In this document: piece after piece, positions 1 through 5,762 of the stretch
Layout of the letters: the number at the start of each line of letters is the position of its first letter
How positions within the stretch are numbered: the stretch's first letter is position 1
NCBI GenBank assembly: GCA_017860555.1
Contig: JAGDMJ010000236.1
Location: 1 to 5,797 of the forward strand
DNA length: 5,797 nt
Direction of reading: 5' to 3'
Source: Bacteroidota bacterium
Lineage (GTDB): Bacteria; Bacteroidota; Ignavibacteria; UBA10030; UBA6906
Translations under genes and position numbers: made by a program
Notes under the pieces: model-generated
Databases searched by the model: none
What the model saw: only the letters and a program-made list of their open reading frames with translations
What the model was told of the DNA's origin: nothing

Positions 1-2
1 TG

Positions 3-488
3 TTCACTGCTGGCATTTCCAGTGCCCAGAACAAATACGTGGGGGTAAAAAAGTGCACGATGTGCCATGACAAGATGGCCAAGGGGAACGCCGCCGAAGT
101 ATGGCAGAAGAGCACGCATGCAAAGGCGTTCGAGACTTTGAAATCAAAAGAATCAGATGAGATTGCGAAGAAGAAGGGCTTGAAGAAGAGTGCGGCAGAA
201 AGCCCTGAATGCCTGAAGTGCCATGTGTCTGGTGGCGGTTCGGCACCTGGCGCAGTGGCCACGGAAGGGATCTCGTGTGAGGGGTGCCATGGTCCGGCCT
301 CTGCCTACCTGAACGTGCACAACAAGAAGGGGAACGAGGCAAAAGCGAAGGAAGCCGGCCTGATCGTCTCCGCGGACGGCGGCAAGATGTGCGAGAAATG
401 CCACAACGCCGAAAGCCCCACGTTCAAAGGGTTCGATTTCAAGAAGATGTGGCCCAAGGTTGAACACAAACTGGCAAGCACAAAGTAG
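3..488 (+). CDS. Periplasmic tetraheme cytochrome c, c554-like family (5' partial)
   Basis: The reading frame is open from the left window edge to the TAG at 486-488, so the true start and most of the signal peptide lie upstream. The first visible residues, FTAGISSAQNKYVG, look like the end of a signal peptide with cleavage near SSAQ; the GTG at position 39 falls inside the mature protein and is not the start. Four canonical heme motifs are present: CTMCH (54-68), CLKCH (210-224), CEGCH (276-290) and CEKCH (390-404). The block CH-x15-W-x2-S-x-HAKAF after heme 1, the EGISCEGCHGP block and the CHNAESPTFKGF block are typical of small c554-like tetraheme proteins, as I know them from Chlorobi/Ignavibacteria-type genomes. 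The mature part is strongly lysine-rich (about 26 Lys in the last 149 residues). It is probably a soluble periplasmic electron carrier. Given its neighbours, I infer that it shuttles electrons between the inner-membrane cytochrome and the outer-membrane conduit. The family call is confident; the partners are inferred. Confidence 0.9.
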   Translation, partial: FTAGISSAQNKYVGVKKCTMCHDKMAKGNAAEVWQKSTHAKAFETLKSKESDEIAKKKGLKKSAAESPECLKCHVSGGGSAPGAVATEGISCEGCHGPASAYLNVHNKKGNEAKAKEAGLIVSADGGKMCEKCHNAESPTFKGFDFKKMWPKVEHKLASTK

Positions 489-513
489 TCAATCCTGAAT
501 GTCATTCCCCTGA

Positions 514-542
514 GGCTCCCCTTGCCGCCGGTAAGGGGAGCC
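514..542 (+). promoter_or_regulatory. Strong intergenic hairpin between the tetraheme and ImcH-like genes
   Basis: Bases 514-526 (GGCTCCCCTTGCC) pair with 530-542 (GGTAAGGGGAGCC) through 12 Watson-Crick pairs and one G-U pair, closing a 3-base GCC loop. It starts 25 bases after the tetraheme stop codon and ends 33 bases before the next start. No T-run follows on the + strand (CGGGATTC comes next), and none flanks it on the other side, so it is not a standard intrinsic terminator. It may be a partial terminator, or a processing or stabilising element that lets the abundant small cytochrome be expressed more than the membrane genes behind it. The pairing is seen directly; the role is inferred. 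Confidence 0.6.
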
Positions 543-575
543 CGGGATTCACATCGTGCATGATGATCCTGAGTG

Positions 576-2075
576 ATGAAGCGTCGACTTCCCGATGTCC
601 TTTATAATCCGCTCAGTATTGCGGGAGCTGCCCTTGCCGCAACGAGCTTTCTGACGATCGTCTTTCTGACGTTCGTTGAGCTTTTTCAGAAAGCCGCGCC
701 GGCATACATTGGCATCATTTCCTACGTCTTTCTTCCGATCCCGCTCATCATTGGGTTGATTCTCATCCCGCTTGGCGCCTGGCGCGAGAAGCGGCGCCTG
801 GCGAGGGGTATGCCCGCGAGCCGGCTCCAGTTCACGGTCGACCTGAATTCCTCCAGGCAGCGTTCCGCTCTTATCCTCTTTGCCACCTTTTCGATCATCC
901 TGCTTCTGTTCACGGCATACGGAAGCTACCGGACGTTCGAGTGGACGGAATCCGTCGAGTTCTGCGGTACGACCTGCCATTCGGTCATGGAGCCGGAGCA
1001 CACGGCGTATCAGAATTCGCCTCACGCCCGGGTGAAATGTGTCGATTGCCACGTTGGGTCTGGCGCGGGTTGGTATGTCCGCTCGAAACTCTCCGGTGCG
1101 TACCAGGTCTATGCCGTTCTGGCCAACGTCTATCCTCGCCCCATTCCCACGCCGATCAAGAATCTGCGCCCTGCCCGGGAGACTTGCGAGCAATGTCATT
1201 GGCCGTCGCACTTCTCGGGACACAAAGAGGTCATTAACACGTATTTCAAATCGGATGAGCAGAACACCCGTTGGACCATCGGACTTCTTATGAAGATCGG
1301 CGGCAGTAGCAGCGGTGAGCAGGGCCCGCACGCGGGCATCCACTGGCATGCGGACCCTGAAGTGGAAATTACTTTCGTGTCTCCGGACACGTTGCGGCAG
1401 ACGATTCCCTGGCTGCGGGTGAAGGACTCCCGAACCGGAGTGACAACGGAATACCGTTCCACCGAGAACACGGTGAGCGACGAGGACCTGCGCGCCCTTC
1501 CGACGAGCCGGATGGATTGCATCGACTGTCATAACAGGCCTTCGCACATCTACCGTCCGCCCAGCCGCATCGTGGACAACAGCCTGACCGGTGGCCGCAT
1601 CAGCACGAAGCTCCCCGGTGTCCGTGCCGTGGCGATCGGTGCGCTGACCGCGGGCTATACCAGTACTGTCGCCGCAATGGATTCCATTCCGCTGGCTCTG
1701 GCGGCGCATTATCAGGGACCGGATTCTGCGCTCTCGCCGGAGAACCGGGAGCTGGTAAGCCGGGCTTCCGCGGAGTTGCAGGATCAATACCGTCGCAACA
1801 TTTTCCCCCGGATGAATGTCAGCTGGAAGGCCTACCCGAACAACATCGGGCACATGACCGACCTCGGGTGTTTCCGCTGCCATGACGACAAGCATGTCAG
1901 CGCTGAAGGGAAGGTCATCTCCAAAGATTGCAACAGCTGTCACACGATCATGTATCAGGGAACGGGTCCTCGCCCGGAGGTGCTGAGCGCGACGGGGCTG
2001 GAATTCCGGCATCCCGAGGACATCGGTGATGCATGGCGCGAGACACACTGCCGGGACTGTCATACCGGCGGGTAG
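576..2075 (+). CDS. ImcH-like inner-membrane heptaheme cytochrome c (NapC/NirT family quinol dehydrogenase)
   Basis: This 499-residue protein is expected to oxidise menaquinol in the inner membrane and pass electrons to periplasmic cytochromes. I chose ATG 576 over the adjacent GTG 573; a stop codon at 570-572 rules out any longer form, and no clear ribosome binding site is visible. Three hydrophobic helices (about 13-35, 44-67 and 97-116) come first, with a basic loop (WREKRRLARG) after helix 2, so the heme domain is periplasmic. Heme motifs are CGTTCH at 130 (CX3CH, atypical), CVDCH 155, CEQCH 204, CIDCH 315, CFRCH 432, CNSCH 452 and CRDCH 492. The region around hemes 1-2 (CHSVMEPEHTAY, SPHARVKCVDCHVGSGAGWY) is characteristic of NapC/NirT proteins, and MDCIDCHNRPSH belongs to the longer C-terminal cytochrome domain. 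Three helices, seven hemes and about 500 residues match Geobacter ImcH, which is needed for high-potential extracellular acceptors. I leave the symbol empty because orthology was not tested. Other NapC-type quinol oxidases remain possible. Confidence 0.9.
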   Translation: MKRRLPDVLYNPLSIAGAALAATSFLTIVFLTFVELFQKAAPAYIGIISYVFLPIPLIIGLILIPLGAWREKRRLARGMPASRLQFTVDLNSSRQRSALILFATFSIILLLFTAYGSYRTFEWTESVEFCGTTCHSVMEPEHTAYQNSPHARVKCVDCHVGSGAGWYVRSKLSGAYQVYAVLANVYPRPIPTPIKNLRPARETCEQCHWPSHFSGHKEVINTYFKSDEQNTRWTIGLLMKIGGSSSGEQGPHAGIHWHADPEVEITFVSPDTLRQTIPWLRVKDSRTGVTTEYRSTENTVSDEDLRALPTSRMDCIDCHNRPSHIYRPPSRIVDNSLTGGRISTKLPGVRAVAIGALTAGYTSTVAAMDSIPLALAAHYQGPDSALSPENRELVSRASAELQDQYRRNIFPRMNVSWKAYPNNIGHMTDLGCFRCHDDKHVSAEGKVISKDCNSCHTIMYQGTGPRPEVLSATGLEFRHPEDIGDAWRETHCRDCHTGG

Positions 2076-2150
2076 TTGTTTCAGAAGTGCTGTTCACGTA
2101 CTCCAGGCGAGAACATGCCGGCCGGACGAGCCGGTTCCACTTATAACGTA

Positions 2151-3494
2151 ATGACCATGAAACCATCTATCAACGCTTTGTCCAGGGCTGGCGCGCCGGG
2201 GAAGACTGTGTGCGGGATCGCGATCGCACTGGTGATCACGTTCCTTGTCTCCTCTCCCGCGCCTGCGCAGTTGATCAACGGCCGCGTGATTTCGTCTTTG
2301 TATACGTGGGAAAAATTCGACACGGTCGGCTCGGCGCGAAAGGTCACGCGCGGCTACCTGTCGGGAATTCTCGATGTCGGGCACGGCAATTTCAGCCTCC
2401 ACACGCATTTCCAGGCGGCCTCGGAGCTGAAACGCCAGCTGGATGAGCTGCCGGACTACCGGCTCTACTATCTGTATCTCCAGCAGAAGAGCATCGCCGG
2501 GTTTGCCGATCTCTCTCTCGGGCGGCTCCCGTACTTTGCAGGGGTCGGAACAGGCACGGTGGATGGAGCCCAGACGACCCTCCGTTTTGTGCACAACACG
2601 GTGAAGCTCACGGCGTATGGTGGTGTCAACGTCCCGGTCGACATGACCGTGAAGGGGTACGGCTCGGTCGATAACAATTTCGTTGTCGGCGGGCAGGTTG
2701 TCAGTACGGTACTGCCCGACATGCGGGCAAGCCTGAGCTACATGAACCGCCGCCGGGAGCGCACGTCGTACTGGACGACGCGTCCAGACCCGACCGCGGA
2801 GGCTCTTCCCATGTTGATCGCGCCGCCGCCTCAGGAAGAGGAATATGCCGGGCTCGACGTCTCGTACAAGTTCAACGAAGCGCGTTTCTACGGCCGCTAT
2901 GATTACGATCTGAACCTGAAAAAGACACAGCGCGGGCAGGCGGGAGTGCGGTACACGTTTTCGCCGACGTTGTTTGCGACCGCGGACTACCTCTTCCGCA
3001 ATCCCCGCGTTCCCTATAACTCCATTTTCTCGGTCTTTGAGTACAAATCCATCACCGAGTACGAAGGTGGAGTCGACTACTTCGTGACCCCGATATTTCG
3101 CGCCTTCGTGCGTGGGGCGTACGTCCAGTACACAGGGGATGGCAGCTTCCGCTATACCGCCGGTATCGGCAGCGAGAATCTCGAACTCCGCTACCGTGGC
3201 AACACAGGCTACGCAGGCGAGTTGAGTACGGTGACCCTGCAGGGTGCGTACCCGTTGCTGGAAAACCGTCTTGTCCCCAATGCGTCCTTTACCTATACTC
3301 GCTACCGGCTGGACGAGACTACCGGTGCGGAATCGGCGCTGGCTGCCGCCCTCGGGACAACGCTCCGTTTCATTCAGGCTGTTTCCGTGGATCTCCAGGG
3401 ACAATGGGTGAACAACATCGTGTACAAGAGCGACTTCCGGTTCTTCGGCAAGATCAATTTCTGGTTCTCCGAACGTTTGAACATACTTGACTGA
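2151..3494 (+). CDS. Outer-membrane beta-barrel protein, putative porin of a porin-cytochrome conduit
   Basis: With ATG 2151 the product is 447 residues. A second ATG at 2157 gives MKPSINALSR, and either start gives a Sec signal peptide with hydrophobic core GIAIALVITFLVSS and probable cleavage after APA or APAQ (about residue 39-40). An upstream ATG at 2115, preceded by AGGCGAG, gives a longer leader and cannot be excluded; the in-frame TTG at 2076 is unlikely. The roughly 408-residue mature part has no cysteines or heme motifs and is full of alternating aromatic/polar strands separated by short turns, for example RAFVRGAYVQYTG, SFTYTRYRL and FRFFGKINFWF near the end. This is the pattern of an outer-membrane barrel. 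Its size is close to that of Geobacter OmbB-type barrels and well below MtrB (about 650-700). Because it sits directly before a dodecaheme and a lipoprotein cytochrome, I infer that it is the sheath through which hemes cross the outer membrane. The barrel call is confident; the conduit role rests on gene order. Confidence 0.82.
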   Translation: MTMKPSINALSRAGAPGKTVCGIAIALVITFLVSSPAPAQLINGRVISSLYTWEKFDTVGSARKVTRGYLSGILDVGHGNFSLHTHFQAASELKRQLDELPDYRLYYLYLQQKSIAGFADLSLGRLPYFAGVGTGTVDGAQTTLRFVHNTVKLTAYGGVNVPVDMTVKGYGSVDNNFVVGGQVVSTVLPDMRASLSYMNRRRERTSYWTTRPDPTAEALPMLIAPPPQEEEYAGLDVSYKFNEARFYGRYDYDLNLKKTQRGQAGVRYTFSPTLFATADYLFRNPRVPYNSIFSVFEYKSITEYEGGVDYFVTPIFRAFVRGAYVQYTGDGSFRYTAGIGSENLELRYRGNTGYAGELSTVTLQGAYPLLENRLVPNASFTYTRYRLDETTGAESALAAALGTTLRFIQAVSVDLQGQWVNNIVYKSDFRFFGKINFWFSERLNILD

Positions 3495-3499
3495 AGGTG
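3494..3499 (+). promoter_or_regulatory. Ribosome binding site of the dodecaheme cytochrome gene
   Basis: AAGGTG lies 6 bases before ATG 3506 and shares its first base with the TGA stop of the barrel gene. It decides the start: the GTG at 3497 is part of this Shine-Dalgarno sequence and is therefore not the initiation codon. The near-overlap with the upstream stop suggests translational coupling of barrel and cytochrome. Confidence 0.6.
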
Positions 3500-3505
3500 C
3501 GACTC

Positions 3506-4579
3506 ATGATACGCCGGTACATTTACTTCTTCCTTCTCCTCGCGTGCGTTCTGGCCGTGGCCGTGTCGCTGGAGCCGTCCTCGCTGGTCGCACGAAACGC
3601 CCCCCGGGGCAGCAACGATACCACCGTGGTTTCCGGGGTGAAGTTCTCGCATAAGTTCCACGTTTCCGAGGCCGGATTGGAATGCGTCGCGTGTCACCCC
3701 GCGGTCAAGGCGAGCGCGAAGTCGACCGACAACCTCTTCCCGTCCCACGAGGAATGCTCGAGCTGCCACGAGGAACAGATCAACAGCACATGCGGCTATT
3801 GCCACCTCAACCCGGATGCCATTGAGCCACGTGTCGTCCCGGCCCGCGAATTGATCTTCTCGCATCAACAGCACCTCGGCATGCCCAACATGGAGTGCAA
3901 GACCTGCCACGCCGATGTGGATTCATCCGCGGACGCCGGAACGATGCACCTGCCGGGCATGGGATCCTGCTACACCTGCCACAATGACCGGCAGGTCACC
4001 AACCAGTGCGAGGCTTGCCATACCAACTTTGCGCAACTACTTCCCAAGGATCACCTGCGCTCGGACTTCCGGCGGTTCCACGGCGAGACAACCAGGCTAG
4101 GCGTGATGGAGGTGAGCTGCGATATGTGCCATCGCCAGACCTTCTGCCAGGAATGCCACCAGACCACCGGGTTGAAAGACTTCAGCGGAACCGGGAGGGA
4201 TTTGATGACCGACCCGCGTCCCAACACAGGCCCGAAAGATGATGCGCGGCGGACAGTGCTTCAACGGGTCCACGATTTGAACTACCGGTTCTCCCACGGC
4301 GTGGACGCACGGTCACGCCAGACGGAGTGTGCCTCCTGCCATGATCAGCAACAATTCTGCAGCCAATGTCACCAGGCCGGAGGCAATATTACGCAGTCAC
4401 ACTTTAAGCCCACGTCGCACATGGTCCCCGGGTTCGTCAAAATGGGCATCGGATCCGGTGGCGGACTCCATGCGGAGGAGGCACGACGGGACATGGAAAA
4501 TTGCGCGAGTTGTCATGATGCAGAAGGACAGGACCCTGTCTGCCTGACATGCCACGCAGAGAATGGAAGGGTTCGCTAA
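3506..4579 (+). CDS. Exported dodecaheme cytochrome c (c7/c3-like modules), OmaB/MtrA-like role
   Basis: This 357-residue protein carries twelve canonical heme motifs, with the first cysteines at residues 60, 84, 96, 131, 155, 168, 205, 214, 275, 285, 333 and 346. The N-terminus (MIRRYIYFFLLLACVLAVAVS) is an export signal or an uncleaved anchor. LLAC at 11-14 resembles a lipobox, but the hydrophobic core continues past the cysteine, so a lipoprotein is doubtful. The hemes fall into modules of 3+3+2+2+2. Modules 1, 2 and 4 open with an FSH motif 13 residues before the first heme cysteine, whose histidines are likely axial ligands, as in triheme c7 and c3 proteins. The start at ATG 3506 is supported by AAGGTG upstream, and the gap to the barrel gene is 11 bases. 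By position it corresponds to the periplasmic member of porin-cytochrome complexes (OmaB, eight hemes; MtrA, ten), which fills the barrel as a heme wire. That role is inferred; the multiheme identity is certain. Confidence 0.92.
   Translation: MIRRYIYFFLLLACVLAVAVSLEPSSLVARNAPRGSNDTTVVSGVKFSHKFHVSEAGLECVACHPAVKASAKSTDNLFPSHEECSSCHEEQINSTCGYCHLNPDAIEPRVVPARELIFSHQQHLGMPNMECKTCHADVDSSADAGTMHLPGMGSCYTCHNDRQVTNQCEACHTNFAQLLPKDHLRSDFRRFHGETTRLGVMEVSCDMCHRQTFCQECHQTTGLKDFSGTGRDLMTDPRPNTGPKDDARRTVLQRVHDLNYRFSHGVDARSRQTECASCHDQQQFCSQCHQAGGNITQSHFKPTSHMVPGFVKMGIGSGGGLHAEEARRDMENCASCHDAEGQDPVCLTCHAENGRVR
3644..4021 (+). repeat. Two tandem triheme (c7-like) modules inside the dodecaheme protein
   Basis: Residues 47-100 (bases 3644-3805) and 118-172 (3857-4021) repeat the same layout: FSH-x2-H, then the first heme cysteine 13 residues after the F, the second 24 residues later, and the third a further 12 or 13 residues on. 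The protein pattern is conserved while the DNA has diverged, so this is an old internal duplication. A related diheme unit begins at residue 262 (FSHGVD, again 13 residues before its heme cysteine). Confidence 0.7.
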
Positions 4580-4587
4580 CCAACAAC

Positions 4588-4596
4588 GGAGAGGGG
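4588..4596 (+). promoter_or_regulatory. Ribosome binding site of the lipoprotein cytochrome gene
   Basis: GGAGAGGGG ends 5 bases before ATG 4602 and sits in the 22-base gap after the dodecaheme stop codon. It favours ATG 4602 over the earlier in-frame ATG at 4563, which would overlap the upstream gene and add a 13-residue extension ahead of a complete lipoprotein signal peptide. Confidence 0.65.
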
Positions 4597-4601
4597 TCAC
4601 C

Positions 4602-5753
4602 ATGAGAAAAGGTTCGATAATTCCCTGCCTTCTGACGGCGCTGTTCCTCGCAAGTCTCACCGGTTGCCAGGGGCCCGAAGGTCCTCCGGGTCCTGCTGCC
4701 ACGGCGGACAATGGATCGCTTGAAGGCTTCGCGGCGAACATCAAGTGCGGAACATGTCACACCGCTGAGCAAGACACCAATTACTTCGTCGAAGGGCGCG
4801 CCTATCAATGGGCGCAATCCAAACATGCCAAGGGAGGAGACAGCGAGCGCAACTCTGCGAGCTGCTCCGGCTGTCATACCACCGAGGGCTTCATCCAGAG
4901 AATGGGCGGAGGGGCTGCCACCAACCAGAGTGCGCCGAGCCCGCCCGGCTGCTTCTCCTGTCATTCACCCCACCAGCGGGGCGACTTCTCACTCAGGAAG
5001 TCCACGCCGGTGCTCATCAAATCCCAGATTGCGACCGTCCCGGACGCGACCTTCGATTACGGTCCGGGAAATCTTTGCGTGCAATGTCATATGACGCGCG
5101 ATCTGAACCCGAAGCCCGATCCGACGAAGAGCGCACCGACGGACTCGATCGTCATCACAACGGCACGGTGGTATCCCCATTATGGCGTGCAGGGGCAGAT
5201 GCTCATGGGTGAGGGCGGATTCAAATTCCCCGATTATGCGTACCAGGGGAATTCGATTCACACCACGGCGACGATCATCAAGCAGGAAGGATGCCCCACC
5301 TGCCACATGGCGGAGCAGGTCTATCCACCGAACCTCGGCACCGGCAAAGCGGGTGGCCATACGATGAATATCAGATTCCCCGGAGAGGGGGGAGGCGAGG
5401 CGACGTTGTTGACCGGCTGCAAGCAGTCCGGATGCCATGCAGCAATCACAACTGCCGATTTCCCCGGCTCATCAACTGCTCCGGTCGGCGCCCAGACAGC
5501 TATCGCAGCCAATATGGACACGCTGCATCGATTGCTGGAATCCCGTGGCTGGCTCGAAACGGACCAGAATTCTCCAAACTACGGGCTGGTCAAGATCCCC
5601 GCGAGCGGCAAACTAGTGATCAAGCCCGCGATCAAATCGGGCGCTCTCTATAACTACTTCTTCATTGAGCACGATCTGAGCCTGGGGGTCCACAACACCC
5701 TGTACGCCCTGGATCTGGTGCGCTCGTCGATCGCAGAGTTACGTAAACCGTAA
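4602..5753 (+). CDS. Outer-membrane lipoprotein hexaheme cytochrome c, OmcB-position partner
   Basis: This 383-residue protein begins with a lipoprotein signal peptide: MRK, a hydrophobic core, then lipobox LTGC with Cys22 as the lipidated residue and Gln at +2, compatible with outer-membrane sorting. A short collagen-like linker (GPEGPPGPA, residues 24-32) follows. Heme motifs are CGTCH 49, CSGCH 88, CFSCH 117, CVQCH 159, CPTCH 231 and the atypical CKQSGCH 273 (CX4CH). The stretch after heme 1, W-x2-SKHAK, resembles c554-type cytochromes and the tetraheme protein at the start of the window. Residues 164-230 and 280-383 carry no heme motif. The C-terminus has DLSLGVHNTLYALDLV (358-373), which resembles the conserved C-terminal His/Asn helix region of NrfA/HAO-type multiheme proteins; its His364 may be a heme ligand. 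As the gene after barrel and wire, it is expected to form the outer face of the conduit or to act as a terminal reductase. Surface exposure and substrate are inferred. Confidence 0.9.
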   Translation: MRKGSIIPCLLTALFLASLTGCQGPEGPPGPAATADNGSLEGFAANIKCGTCHTAEQDTNYFVEGRAYQWAQSKHAKGGDSERNSASCSGCHTTEGFIQRMGGGAATNQSAPSPPGCFSCHSPHQRGDFSLRKSTPVLIKSQIATVPDATFDYGPGNLCVQCHMTRDLNPKPDPTKSAPTDSIVITTARWYPHYGVQGQMLMGEGGFKFPDYAYQGNSIHTTATIIKQEGCPTCHMAEQVYPPNLGTGKAGGHTMNIRFPGEGGGEATLLTGCKQSGCHAAITTADFPGSSTAPVGAQTAIAANMDTLHRLLESRGWLETDQNSPNYGLVKIPASGKLVIKPAIKSGALYNYFFIEHDLSLGVHNTLYALDLVRSSIAELRKP

Positions 5754-5760
5754 AGAGGAA
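5754..5760 (+). promoter_or_regulatory. Ribosome binding site of the downstream gene
   Basis: AGAGGAA begins directly after the TAA at 5751-5753 and ends 2 bases before ATG 5763. It is a near-consensus Shine-Dalgarno sequence with a core AGAGG about 4-5 bases from the start, which supports a real co-transcribed gene running off the window. Confidence 0.65.
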
Positions 5761-5762
5761 CC

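Noticed and set aside
39..41. GTG as the start of the tetraheme cytochrome
   Set aside because: The frame is open further upstream with signal-peptide-like residues, and starting here would leave a heme protein without an export signal.
514..542. Hairpin as an ordinary intrinsic terminator
   Set aside because: No T-run follows the stem on either strand; kept only as a structure of uncertain role.
549..2063. Long open frame of 504 codons on the - strand opposite the ImcH-like gene
   Set aside because: It mirrors a clear seven-heme coding sequence on the + strand, contains no recognisable domain, and its openness is explained by GC-rich third positions of the real gene.
2118..2134. Small inverted repeat CCGGC/GCCGG in the leader of the barrel gene
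   Set aside because: Only five pairs with a seven-base loop; expected by chance in GC-rich DNA.
2142..2147. TATAAC as a -10 promoter element just before the barrel gene
   Set aside because: No matching -35 at proper spacing, and it lies only a few bases from the start codon.
2094..3404. Long open frame of 436 codons on the - strand opposite the barrel gene
   Set aside because: The product is Arg/Val/His-rich low-sense sequence typical of an antisense shadow; the + strand has a signal peptide and barrel strands.
3497..3499. GTG as the start of the dodecaheme cytochrome
   Set aside because: It is part of the AAGGTG ribosome binding site for ATG 3506.
4563..4565. ATG as the start of the lipoprotein cytochrome
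   Set aside because: It overlaps the upstream gene and lacks a clear ribosome binding site, whereas ATG 4602 has GGAGAGGGG and yields a standard lipoprotein signal peptide.
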